From positions 1 through 23,185 of the forward strand of contig JAEWSN010000095.1 in assembly GCA_023459915.1 (NCBI GenBank): 23,185 nt of DNA, read 5' to 3'. Below the pieces are notes generated by a model. That model did no database searches. It was not told the DNA's origin and saw only the letters and a list, made by a program, of their open reading frames with translations. This DNA is from Bacillota bacterium. Lineage in GTDB: Bacteria > Bacillota > Clostridia > DSM-8532. The first letter of the stretch is position 1. Every line of letters starts with the position of its first letter. The translations under genes were made by a program, and so were the position numbers. Positions 14,998 to 22,046 of the stretch are shown piece by piece.

Positions 14998-16200
14998 TCA
15001 GGGGAGGGTCTCCTCTGCCGAAAGATGGTTGACCTGGTTGCGGCCCCGCTCCTTGGAGCGGTACAACGCCTGATCCGCCGCATCAATGATTTCGCGCACC
15101 GTCCGTCCGTCCTGTGGGTAGGTGGACACGCCGATCGATACCGTGAACTTGGGATTGCTTCCCACCTCGATGTTCCGTCTGAACCGCTCCGCCACCGTCA
15201 GCGCCATTTTGGGTGGCGTGCCCGGCAGCAGGAAAATGAATTCATCCCCGCCATAGCGGCCCAGAATGTCGTTGCCCCGGAAACTGGCCCGCGCGATGCC
15301 GGCCAGGGACTTGAGGCATTGATCGCCCACCGGATGTCCCAGCTTGTCGTTGATTCCCTTGAAATGATCGATGTCCAGCATGATCAGCGAGAGCTGCTCC
15401 CTGGGATGGCGATCCATGTGCCCTTCCGCGTGCTGGACGATGGCGGCCTTGCTGAAAAGGCCGGTGAGGCTGTCCGTGCGGGCCTTTTCGAGCAGCACCC
15501 GGTTTGATTTCTCGATGGAGGCAACGCGGCGGACCACCTCGTTCTGCAGGTTCGCGTCCAGCCGGCGCAGCCGGGTTTCATGGGAGGCCACCAGCTCCTG
15601 CAGGTCCGCGTAGGTGTTGCGGTACATGGCCAGCGCACAGAGCATGAGGCCCAGCAGCAGCAGCAGGTGGGAAATGAGCGCCGCGGGGGACGCCAGCGGC
15701 AGATGGAACAGCAGCATGCCGCCGGCGATCAGCACGCTGCCGGAAAGGCGCAAAATGTCCGGATTCCTTTTTTTGAAGATGGCGCGCGCCAGCAGCGCGG
15801 CCAAGAGCACCCCGCTGCCGCCAACGAGCCAGGGACCCCATTGGTTGAGCGAGAGGAGCGGGAAGAAGCTGTCGGAGGCCAGAAAGAACAGGGGCATCAG
15901 CAGCGCGCCCAGAATGCCGACATGGGAGGCGTTGGCATTGCGCGAGGCAAACTCCGCCACCAGCAGCATCACCACCATGGAGAGGCCCGCCGCGTACAGC
16001 AGGTATTCGGCCTGCTCCCTGCGGACCGGCGCATTGAGGAACGAGAACACGGTCAGCGCGAGCGGCGCGGCGAACAGAAGGCCATGGATGCGTTTGGGGC
16101 TGTCTGTTCTGTCCCAGGTCAGCGCCGTGAAGACAAGATAGGTGGGCAGCAGGGTCAGCAACAGGAAATGCAGCTGGTTGTCCAGCGGAATGAAAAACAT
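14998..16200 (-). CDS. Membrane-anchored GGDEF diguanylate cyclase
   Basis: Makes the second messenger cyclic di-GMP from two GTP; 400 residues. The N-terminal half has about six or seven hydrophobic segments (residues about 8-200) with no recognised sensor motif. A charged, probably coiled-coil linker follows (about 205-245), then a GGDEF domain starting near DSLTGLFSKAA. The active-site GGDEF is intact at residues 317-321 (GRYGGDEFIFL). RGND lies exactly five residues before it, matching the RxxD inhibitory site, so product inhibition is likely. MLDIDHFKGIND and VSIGVSTYPQDG are also present. There is no EAL domain. The ATG at 16200 is preceded by AAGGGGG. It has its own promoter and is divergent from ymfF. 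Confidence 0.94.
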   Translation of the reverse strand: MFFIPLDNQLHFLLLTLLPTYLVFTALTWDRTDSPKRIHGLLFAAPLALTVFSFLNAPVRREQAEYLLYAAGLSMVVMLLVAEFASRNANASHVGILGALLMPLFFLASDSFFPLLSLNQWGPWLVGGSGVLLAALLARAIFKKRNPDILRLSGSVLIAGGMLLFHLPLASPAALISHLLLLLGLMLCALAMYRNTYADLQELVASHETRLRRLDANLQNEVVRRVASIEKSNRVLLEKARTDSLTGLFSKAAIVQHAEGHMDRHPREQLSLIMLDIDHFKGINDKLGHPVGDQCLKSLAGIARASFRGNDILGRYGGDEFIFLLPGTPPKMALTVAERFRRNIEVGSNPKFTVSIGVSTYPQDGRTVREIIDAADQALYRSKERGRNQVNHLSAEETLP

Positions 16201-16241
16201 GGCGCGCCCCCTTCTTCCGGATGTGCCGGGTTCCTGATTCC

Positions 16242-16270
16242 AGTATCGGGGTTTCAGCCGCTTTCGTCAA
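16242..16270 (-). promoter_or_regulatory. Promoter of the diguanylate cyclase gene
   Basis: Minus strand: TTGACG (16270-16265), a 17-base spacer and GATACT (16247-16242), about 42 bases upstream of the ATG. Its -35 lies a few bases from the -10 of the divergent ymfF promoter, so the two probably interfere. Confidence 0.6.
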
Positions 16271-16271
16271 A

Positions 16272-16280
16272 TGATATAAT
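16272..16280 (+). promoter_or_regulatory. Extended -10 promoter of the ymfF-ymfH-lgt-rodA unit
   Basis: TGaTATAAT (16272-16280) is a perfect extended -10 element. The -35 at 17 bases (TTTCAG, 16252-16257) is poor, as is common for extended -10 promoters. The leader to the ymfF ATG is about 60 bases. Confidence 0.65.
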
Positions 16281-16345
16281 GCTCCAGAGTGCCTTCGACC
16301 GAACCTTGGGAACGTGTCGGCACAAGAAGTCACGGAGGTTGTCAC

Positions 16346-17716
16346 ATGAGCGATCATCAGGCCGTTCGGGCACAATGGCTGGCCACGGAGAACGGCATCC
16401 GGTTTTACAGGATTCACTCGGAAAAATTCAAAACAGCCCGTACAGATGTTTTCTATATCAATCCGCTGTCGGTGGACGAGGTGTCCGCAAACGCGCTGGT
16501 CCCCGCGCTGCTCCGGCGCGGCAGCGAGGCGTATCCCTCGGCGCTCGCCATTGAGCGCCAGCTCGAGGCGCTGTACGGCGCGTCCTTCGACTGGCAGGTG
16601 TTCAAAAAGGGCGACGCGCAGGTGGTCCATTTGGGCATCGGCCATGTCGCGGACCGGTATGCCAGCGGGGGAGAACCCCTGTTTGCGCAGTCCGCGGCCA
16701 TGCTGACCGCGCTGCTGCATCGCCCGCTGCTCGTCAACGGGCAGTTCGACCAGGAGATGTTCGAACAGGAACGCCGGAACCTGGTGGACCAGATCAGGAG
16801 CCGGGTCAATGACAAAATCCGCTACGCGGCCTCCCGCTGCGTGGAGGAAATGTTCGCAGGGGAACCCTATGCCATCCACTCCGAAGGCGATGAGGCCACC
16901 GCGGCCTCCGTGACGGCGGAGGCGGTCACAAGGGCCTGGCGGCGCATGGTTGGACACAGGCCCGCATTTGTCTACCTGTCCGGGGATATGCCGGAGGCCG
17001 ATGTGCGTGCCTGGATGGAGGCTTTTGCCTCAACCGGCCGCGGGAAAGTGGATTCGCTGCCCCTGACGGACTGCGGGGTGCCCCAAAGGCCCGTGCGCAG
17101 TGTGGACGAACCCATGGATGTCAACCAGGGCAAGCTGTGCATGGGCCTGCGCACCGGTGTGGCCCCCACCGATCCCGACTGGCCGGCGCTGCTGGTATAC
17201 AACGGCATCCTTGGCGGGGATCTGCACAGCAAGCTGTTCCAGAATGTGCGCGAGAAGGCCAGTCTGGCCTACTACGCGTCCTCCAGGCTGGAGCGCACCA
17301 AGGGCCTGATGTTCATCAACAGCGGCATTGAGGCGGCCAACCGGGACAAGGCGCAGGCCATCATCCTCGAACAGATGGCGGACATGCGAAACGGCCTTGT
17401 CACCGAAAAGGAGCACGAGGCAACCCGCCTGTCCCTGGCGACCGCGTTCAAGTCCGCCCAGGACAGCCAGTTCGGCATTGTCGAGTTCCATCTCGCCCAG
17501 CATCTGCTGGGCTCGGACGATACCTACGACACCCTGGCCGAAAAGGTTGCACGGGTCACCATCGCGGATGTCGTCCGGCTGGCCGGGCAGGTCCGGCTCG
17601 ATACGATTTACTTTCTCAAGCCATCCGGCGTGCCGGAGGAGAACCCGTCAGCGGAGGACGACGGTCCCAGCGCGGGTGGGGAGCAGTCAAACCCGGTGGA
17701 AGGGGCAGAAGCGTGA
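16346..17716 (+). CDS. ymfF: M16-family peptidase-like protein, non-catalytic YmfF type
   Basis: First of a pair of M16 metallopeptidase homologues; 456 residues. The N-terminal half lacks the zinc motif HXXEH: the matching region reads VPALLRRGSEAYPSALAIER. The C-terminal half keeps the conserved Arg/Tyr substrate-binding pair in FQNVREKASLAYYASSRLE (Arg302, Tyr309/310). This is the pattern of the non-catalytic partner in heterodimeric M16B enzymes. YmfF/YmfH proteins have been linked to 5-aminopentanol modification of elongation factor P in Bacillus; whether that holds here is unknown. The ATG at 16346 has GGAGGT (16334-16339) six bases upstream. It lies 14 bases upstream of ymfH. The C-terminal tail after about residue 430 is acidic and low in complexity. 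Confidence 0.9.
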   Translation: MSDHQAVRAQWLATENGIRFYRIHSEKFKTARTDVFYINPLSVDEVSANALVPALLRRGSEAYPSALAIERQLEALYGASFDWQVFKKGDAQVVHLGIGHVADRYASGGEPLFAQSAAMLTALLHRPLLVNGQFDQEMFEQERRNLVDQIRSRVNDKIRYAASRCVEEMFAGEPYAIHSEGDEATAASVTAEAVTRAWRRMVGHRPAFVYLSGDMPEADVRAWMEAFASTGRGKVDSLPLTDCGVPQRPVRSVDEPMDVNQGKLCMGLRTGVAPTDPDWPALLVYNGILGGDLHSKLFQNVREKASLAYYASSRLERTKGLMFINSGIEAANRDKAQAIILEQMADMRNGLVTEKEHEATRLSLATAFKSAQDSQFGIVEFHLAQHLLGSDDTYDTLAEKVARVTIADVVRLAGQVRLDTIYFLKPSGVPEENPSAEDDGPSAGGEQSNPVEGAEA

Positions 17717-17730
17717 AGGAGAGCATCAAC

Positions 17731-19017
17731 ATGGAAATCAAGCAATACCCGCGCCTGGGCGAGACGCTGCACACCTGGACCCATCCCAGCGGCATGCCGG
17801 TGCTTGTGGTCAGAAAACCCGGGTATCAGAAGAAAACAGCCATTTTCGCCACCAGCTACGGTTCCATCGACAATCGCTTCAGAAAGCCGGGCGACGCGGC
17901 GGATACCGTGGTGCCGGACGGCATTGCCCATTTTTTGGAACACAAGCTGTTCGAGCAGCAGGACCAGAACGTGCTGGAGAAGTTTTCCCAGCTTGGGGCC
18001 TCGCCCAACGCGTTCACCTCGTTCCACGAGACCGCCTATTATTTCACCTGTACGGATCAAGTTGAGGAAAACCTGCGCCTGCTGCTGACCTTTGTGCAGA
18101 ATCCCTGGCTCACCGAAGAGAATGTGGAAAAGGAAAAAGGCATCATCGCGCAGGAAATCCGCATGTACGACGACAACGCGGACTGGCGGGTTTTCTTCAA
18201 CCTGCTGACCTGCCTGTATGCCGAGCACCCCGTGCGCATCGACATTGCGGGCACCGTGTCCTCCATCACCGACATCACGCGTGACTTGCTGATGGACTGC
18301 TGGCGCACCTTCTACAATCCCTCCAACATGGCGCTGGCCGTGGTAGGCGATGTGGATCCGCAATCCGTTTTCCAGATGGCGGACGCATTGATTGCGCAGC
18401 GCGAAAACAAAGGGCGTGTCGGCAAGGTATATCCTTTGGAGAAGCCGGGACTGGCAAAGGCGATGCATGAACAGCAGCTGCCGGTTTCCATGCCCCAGTT
18501 CATGATGGGCATCCGGGATGATGCCACCACCACCGGCGCCGCGCTGCTTCGCCGGCGCACCGCGCTCGAAATTGCGCTGGATGTGTGGGTGGGCCGCAGT
18601 GCCGCGCTGTATCAGGAACTGTATGAATCGGGTCTGATCAACGAGTCCTTCGGGACGGATGTCACCATGCTGCCCGCGTTCGCCTTTGTCGCATGGGGCG
18701 GGCAGAGCCCCAATCCCGACGCGGTGGCGGATCGGCTGCGGGCCTCGTTGCAGACACTGGTGGGGGAGGGTCTGGACGAAGCGGCCTTCCACCGGGTCCG
18801 CAAGGCCCACGAGGGCCAGTTCATCCGTTCGCTCAACGCGTCGGACCGCCTTGCGCGGGAACTGGTGGACAGCTGCTTTGCCGATGCCGGCGTGTTCGAT
18901 TTGGCGGAGGTCTACGCATCCCTGACGCTTGAGGAAGTCAACGGCGTGGTCCGGGACGTGCTTGGCCAGCCGGCTGCGATGTCGGTCATCCGGCCTGTGC
19001 AGGGTCAGACCCCATAA
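17731..19017 (+). CDS. ymfH: M16-family zinc peptidase, YmfH type
   Basis: Catalytic partner of the preceding gene; 428 residues. Seen: the inverted zinc motif HFLEH (His67, Glu70, His71) in DGIAHFLEHKLFE, a downstream glutamate ligand in IIAQEIRMYDD (probably Glu142), and SPNAFTSFHETAYYF. The ATG at 17731 has AAGGAG (17716-17721) nine bases upstream; an in-frame GTG at 17713, overlapping the ymfF stop, is the alternative. The last codons (GQTP and TAA) lie inside a GGGTCAGACCCCATA repeat, so the repeat appears to have supplied or replaced the natural C-terminus. Followed by lgt after 45 bases. Confidence 0.92.
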   Translation: MEIKQYPRLGETLHTWTHPSGMPVLVVRKPGYQKKTAIFATSYGSIDNRFRKPGDAADTVVPDGIAHFLEHKLFEQQDQNVLEKFSQLGASPNAFTSFHETAYYFTCTDQVEENLRLLLTFVQNPWLTEENVEKEKGIIAQEIRMYDDNADWRVFFNLLTCLYAEHPVRIDIAGTVSSITDITRDLLMDCWRTFYNPSNMALAVVGDVDPQSVFQMADALIAQRENKGRVGKVYPLEKPGLAKAMHEQQLPVSMPQFMMGIRDDATTTGAALLRRRTALEIALDVWVGRSAALYQELYESGLINESFGTDVTMLPAFAFVAWGGQSPNPDAVADRLRASLQTLVGEGLDEAAFHRVRKAHEGQFIRSLNASDRLARELVDSCFADAGVFDLAEVYASLTLEEVNGVVRDVLGQPAAMSVIRPVQGQTP

Positions 19018-19048
19018 AGTGGGGTTCAAGAGGGGGTCAGACCCCATA
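19002..19048. repeat. Two direct copies of GGGTCAGACCCCATA between ymfH and lgt
   Basis: Exact 15-base copies at 19002-19016 and 19034-19048. Each contains the palindrome GGGTC-A-GACCC; the second extends to GGGGTC-A-GACCCC. Between them ACCCCA (19009-19014) pairs with TGGGGT (19020-19025). The first copy encodes the ymfH C-terminus and stop; the second ends just before the lgt ribosome binding site (AAGGAGG, 19050-19056). It looks like a small interspersed palindromic repeat; I see no transposase. Confidence 0.75.
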
Positions 19049-19062
19049 CAAGGAGGCATTCC

Positions 19063-20157
19063 ATGAATTTTGTCGCGTTCCCCGGCCTGGGCATCACCAT
19101 TCCCGTTGATCCCATCGCGTTCACCGTCGGCCCGTTCACGGTCCGGTGGTACGGCATTGTCCTCTCCCTGGCCATTTTCACGGCACTCGCCCTCTCGTTG
19201 CGGCATGCGCCCAAGTATGGCATCGAACCCGACCGCATGGTGGACATGTTCATGTTTGCCCTGCCCATTTCCGTCATTTTTGCCCGCCTGTTCTTTGTCG
19301 TGGTGGAGTGGGAAACCTTCCGAAACGATCTGCCGGGCATGTTCCGGATCTGGGAGGGCGGCATCACCATCTACGGCGCGGTGGTGGGCGCGGTGCTCAC
19401 CCTTGCCGTGTATTGCGCCGTCAAGCGCTTCCGGTTCTGGACCTGGCTCGACTTTGCGTGTGTGTACCTGCCCTTCGCGCAGGCCATTGGGCGCTGGGGG
19501 AATTTCTTCAACCAGGAGCTCTACGGCACGAACACCACCCTGCCCTGGGGCATGACGGGCAGCCTCATCCAGGCCTGGCCAAACCCGGGCGTGGACGGCA
19601 GTCTGCCGGTTCATCCCACCTTCCTGTACGAATCGCTCTGGAACCTGCTGGTGTTTGCGATACTGCTGGTGTTCCGGCCCCGCAGCAAAAAGCGCGGCCA
19701 GGTGTTTGGCGCGTATCTGTTCCTGTACAGCATTGGCCGGTTCGGCATGGAGTTTATCCGGACGGATGTGTTCTCCTTCGGGGATTCCCAGTTCCGGGCC
19801 AACATGGTCGCCGCAGGGGTGATCACGCTGGTTGGCCTGCTGCTGTTTGTGTTGCGCGGCTTTTCGCCTTCCCGGGAATGGGAGCCGCTGCCCGCGCCCG
19901 TGGCCGGAGCGGACACGGATGCCGTGCCGGCCGGGGAACCGGCGGACGAAGCGCAGCCTGAACGGGAAAGCGTCGGGAAAAGCGCATACGGAAACGTCCT
20001 CAAGGCGTTGCAGGAGGAACCGGCAACAGAAGACGGCCTGCCTGAAGCATCGGGGGCCGAAGGCGCGGTTCCGAAGAATGCGGAAACAGCAGCCGCGGAT
20101 GGTGCCATGCCGGTGGATGCCGTACCCGATGCCGACGGCGAGAAGCACGAGGCCTGA
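19063..20157 (+). CDS. lgt: Prolipoprotein diacylglyceryl transferase with long C-terminal tail
   Basis: Integral membrane enzyme that transfers diacylglycerol from phosphatidylglycerol to the lipobox cysteine of prolipoproteins, the first step of lipoprotein maturation. Seen: the Lgt signature GRWGNFFNQELYG (143-155), RWYGIVLSLAIF near the N-terminus, EGGITIYGAVVGA, HPTFLYESLWNL (LYE motif) and GRFGMEFIRTD. About seven membrane segments end near residue 265. Typical Lgt has 260-290 residues; this one has 364. The extra 100 or so residues are hydrophilic and rich in Ala, Glu, Pro and Asp, with no domain I recognise. The ATG at 19063 follows AAGGAGG by six bases. The rodA start is three bases after its stop. 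Confidence 0.95.
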   Translation: MNFVAFPGLGITIPVDPIAFTVGPFTVRWYGIVLSLAIFTALALSLRHAPKYGIEPDRMVDMFMFALPISVIFARLFFVVVEWETFRNDLPGMFRIWEGGITIYGAVVGAVLTLAVYCAVKRFRFWTWLDFACVYLPFAQAIGRWGNFFNQELYGTNTTLPWGMTGSLIQAWPNPGVDGSLPVHPTFLYESLWNLLVFAILLVFRPRSKKRGQVFGAYLFLYSIGRFGMEFIRTDVFSFGDSQFRANMVAAGVITLVGLLLFVLRGFSPSREWEPLPAPVAGADTDAVPAGEPADEAQPERESVGKSAYGNVLKALQEEPATEDGLPEASGAEGAVPKNAETAAADGAMPVDAVPDADGEKHEA

Positions 20158-20160
20158 ACC

Positions 20161-21285
20161 ATGGTGTCCGTACAGCGGAAAAAGCCGCCGAGCCCGTTTC
20201 GGCATATGGATTGGATGATGTTGCTGCTGGTGGCGGCCCTTCAGGGGATCGGCCTGCTGGTGTTGCACAGCGTGGCCATGCAAAGGGAAGATCCCGGCAT
20301 GTTCAGCAAACAGGTGATGGCCGCCGGGATTGGCCTGGTGGCCATGATTGTCATCCTGTTTTTTGACTACAAGGATTTTCGGATCCTGGGGTTCATTGCG
20401 TGGGTGGGAACCACCGCCCTGCTCCTGTATGTGCTCGTGGCGGGACATGGACTGGAAGAGGTCGGCATGAGCGGGTGGATCCTGGTGGGCTCCTTTTCCT
20501 TTCAGCCTTCCGAACTGGCAAAAATCACCATGGTTCTCACGGGGGCCTATTTCTTTGAGCGCGCCCGGGAGAAGCCGGGGTTCCTCAATTACGTCTTTCT
20601 GTTGATCTTCATGTGGGTGCCCATTCTGCTGATTCTTCGGCAGCCCGATTTTGGGACGGCCATGGTGCTGGTCTTCACGTTCCTGTGCATGCTGTTTGTA
20701 TGGGGCATCCGGTATCGCTGGATTCTGGCCGGCACACTGGTGACGGCGGCGGCGGCCATTCCCGTCTGGGTCTATGTGCTGCCGAAGGTGCTCGATGAGT
20801 ACCAGATGACAAGGCTGCTCTCCTTCATCAATCCGGCTGCCTATTCCAAGGACGGCGCCTATCAGGTGCGCATGGCGATGCGTGCCATCGGATCGGGGAT
20901 GGATCAGGTGGACCTCTCCCGGGATTATGCGGCCAATTGGGTCCCGGCCGTGCACACGGACATGATTTTTTCCGCGCTGGGCGAAAAACTGGGTTTTTAC
21001 GGCGCGGCGCTGACCATCATCCTGTTCGCGCTGTTCCTGCTCCGCTGCGTGTTTGTCGCCATGCAGGCCAAGGACAGGTTCGGCGCGTACGTCATCATTG
21101 GCCTCACCGCCGTGTTTCTGGCGCACCTGCTCGAGAATGTGGGCATGAATCTGGGCCTGATGCCGGTGACGGGCATTCCCTTGCCGTTTGTCAGCTCCGG
21201 GGGCTCCTCCCTGATCGCCAACGATGTGGCGGTGGGGATTCTGCTCGGGATTTCCATGCGACGCAAGGGTGACTCTGGCCGTTGA
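20161..21285 (+). CDS. rodA: SEDS-family peptidoglycan polymerase, RodA type
   Basis: Multi-span membrane glycosyltransferase that polymerises lipid II into glycan strands, normally with a class B PBP, for side-wall growth; 374 residues and about ten helices. Seen: SFSFQPSELAKI, LRQPDFGTAMVLVFTF, the catalytic-aspartate loop VPAVHTDMIFSALGEKLGF (Asp267) and NVGMNLGLMPVTGIPLPFVS followed by SGGSSL. RodA rather than FtsW is suggested by the HTDMIF form, the short N-terminus and its position outside the dcw cluster beside lgt; the distinction is moderately sure. The start is three bases after the lgt stop, with a weak GAGG site inside lgt, implying translational coupling. Confidence 0.9.
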   Translation: MVSVQRKKPPSPFRHMDWMMLLLVAALQGIGLLVLHSVAMQREDPGMFSKQVMAAGIGLVAMIVILFFDYKDFRILGFIAWVGTTALLLYVLVAGHGLEEVGMSGWILVGSFSFQPSELAKITMVLTGAYFFERAREKPGFLNYVFLLIFMWVPILLILRQPDFGTAMVLVFTFLCMLFVWGIRYRWILAGTLVTAAAAIPVWVYVLPKVLDEYQMTRLLSFINPAAYSKDGAYQVRMAMRAIGSGMDQVDLSRDYAANWVPAVHTDMIFSALGEKLGFYGAALTIILFALFLLRCVFVAMQAKDRFGAYVIIGLTAVFLAHLLENVGMNLGLMPVTGIPLPFVSSGGSSLIANDVAVGILLGISMRRKGDSGR

Positions 21286-21519
21286 TTGCCTGCCCGCTGT
21301 GCGGCGCGCGTGCCAAATCATACCATATTACATTTTCGTTACAGAAACTTCTGATTCAAATCCCATAACAGAACACCTGTTTGTAAACCAGACGCATCTT
21401 GTGCCATTGCCGGGGCGGGGCGCAACATCTTGTGCGGGAAACAACATAACATACCATGGAACGTGGTTGGAATCCTTTCCAGGTACGTTTTTTTTGTCCT
21501 TTTTTCCAGGAGCCGACGG
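21286..21519. other. Gene-free, locally AT-rich stretch between rodA and mraZ promoter
   Basis: No coding region, tRNA or riboswitch is recognisable here. The part from about 21310 to 21400 is clearly more AT-rich than its surroundings. CATCTTGTGC occurs twice (21395-21404 and 21426-21435). The terminator at 21460-21495 is the only functional element I can support. Confidence 0.5.
21460..21495 (+). terminator. Terminator after rodA
   Basis: AACGT (21460-21464) pairs with ACGTT (21485-21489), and TGGAA (21468-21472) with TTCCA (21477-21481), separated by a symmetric GGT/GGT internal loop and closed by TCCT. Eight Ts (21488-21495) follow. Confidence 0.7.
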
Positions 21520-21549
21520 TTGACGCATGAAAAAGAATTGCAGTAGAAT
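21520..21549 (+). promoter_or_regulatory. Sigma-A promoter of mraZ
   Basis: TTGACG (21520-21525), an 18-base spacer and TAGAAT (21544-21549); predicted start at about 21556, some 53 bases before the mraZ ATG. It lies immediately after the rodA terminator. Confidence 0.7.
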
Positions 21550-21555
21550 GGCAGT

Positions 21556-21595
21556 GAAGTGGGGGACAGGTACATAAAAGTGGATGAAAGTGGGG
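21556..21595 (+). promoter_or_regulatory. Candidate MraZ boxes in the mraZ leader
   Basis: Three related elements: GAAGTGGGG (21556-21564), AAAGTGGAT (21577-21585) and AAAGTGGGG (21587-21595). The TGG cores start at 21560, 21581 and 21591, so the last two are exactly 10 bp apart and the first two 21 bp apart. Known MraZ operators are short repeats (TGGG or AAAGTG type) spaced about 10 bp near the mraZ start. Autoregulation is inferred. Confidence 0.6.
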
Positions 21596-21608
21596 AGGAG
21601 GGAACAGC

Positions 21609-22031
21609 ATGCTGGTTGGCAGCCATACCAATGCGCTCGACAGCAAAAACCGCGTGTTTGTTCCAGCGGCCCTCCGCTCGGACCTCGGGGATCGCTTCAT
21701 GCTCAACCGGGGAACCGATCCGCAGCATTTGTACATCTACCCCATGAAGGAATGGCAGGTCTTTGAGGAGAAGCTGGGAGAACTGCCACTGACCCAGCCG
21801 AAGTTCCAGAAGATCGTCCGGTATTTCACGGAAGACGCCGTGCCTTGCGACCTGGACAGCCAGGGGCGCATCCTGATCCCACAGCGGCATCGGGATCTGG
21901 CCGGCATTGATCGGGAGGTTCTGTTCATCGGAACCATCCGGGGCGTGGAGGTTTGGGCTCCCGAGCGGTACGCGGCGACCAGGACGGACAACATCCTGGA
22001 TTTGCTGGAGGAAGCCAACCTGAGTTTTTGA
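21609..22031 (+). CDS. mraZ: Transcriptional regulator / division protein MraZ
   Basis: DNA-binding protein of the AbrB/SpoVT fold with two tandem MraZ repeats, usually the first gene of the division and cell-wall (dcw) cluster and its autorepressor or modulator; 140 residues, typical length. Seen: the two DXXXR motifs, DSKNR (11-15, followed by VFVPA) and DSQGR (83-87, followed by ILIP). The ATG at 21609 is preceded by GGAGGAGGGA, which abuts the third MraZ-box-like repeat, so binding there could affect both transcription and translation. It is 15 bases upstream of rsmH, the standard partner. Confidence 0.96.
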   Translation: MLVGSHTNALDSKNRVFVPAALRSDLGDRFMLNRGTDPQHLYIYPMKEWQVFEEKLGELPLTQPKFQKIVRYFTEDAVPCDLDSQGRILIPQRHRDLAGIDREVLFIGTIRGVEVWAPERYAATRTDNILDLLEEANLSF

Positions 22032-22046
22032 CATCGGAGGGCGGAA

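Noticed and set aside
17608..21321. Very long minus-strand open frame (over 1200 codons) opposite ymfH, lgt and rodA
   Set aside because: It is antisense to four well-supported genes, has the His/Gly/Arg-rich composition of a GC-rich shadow frame, and shows no domain motifs.
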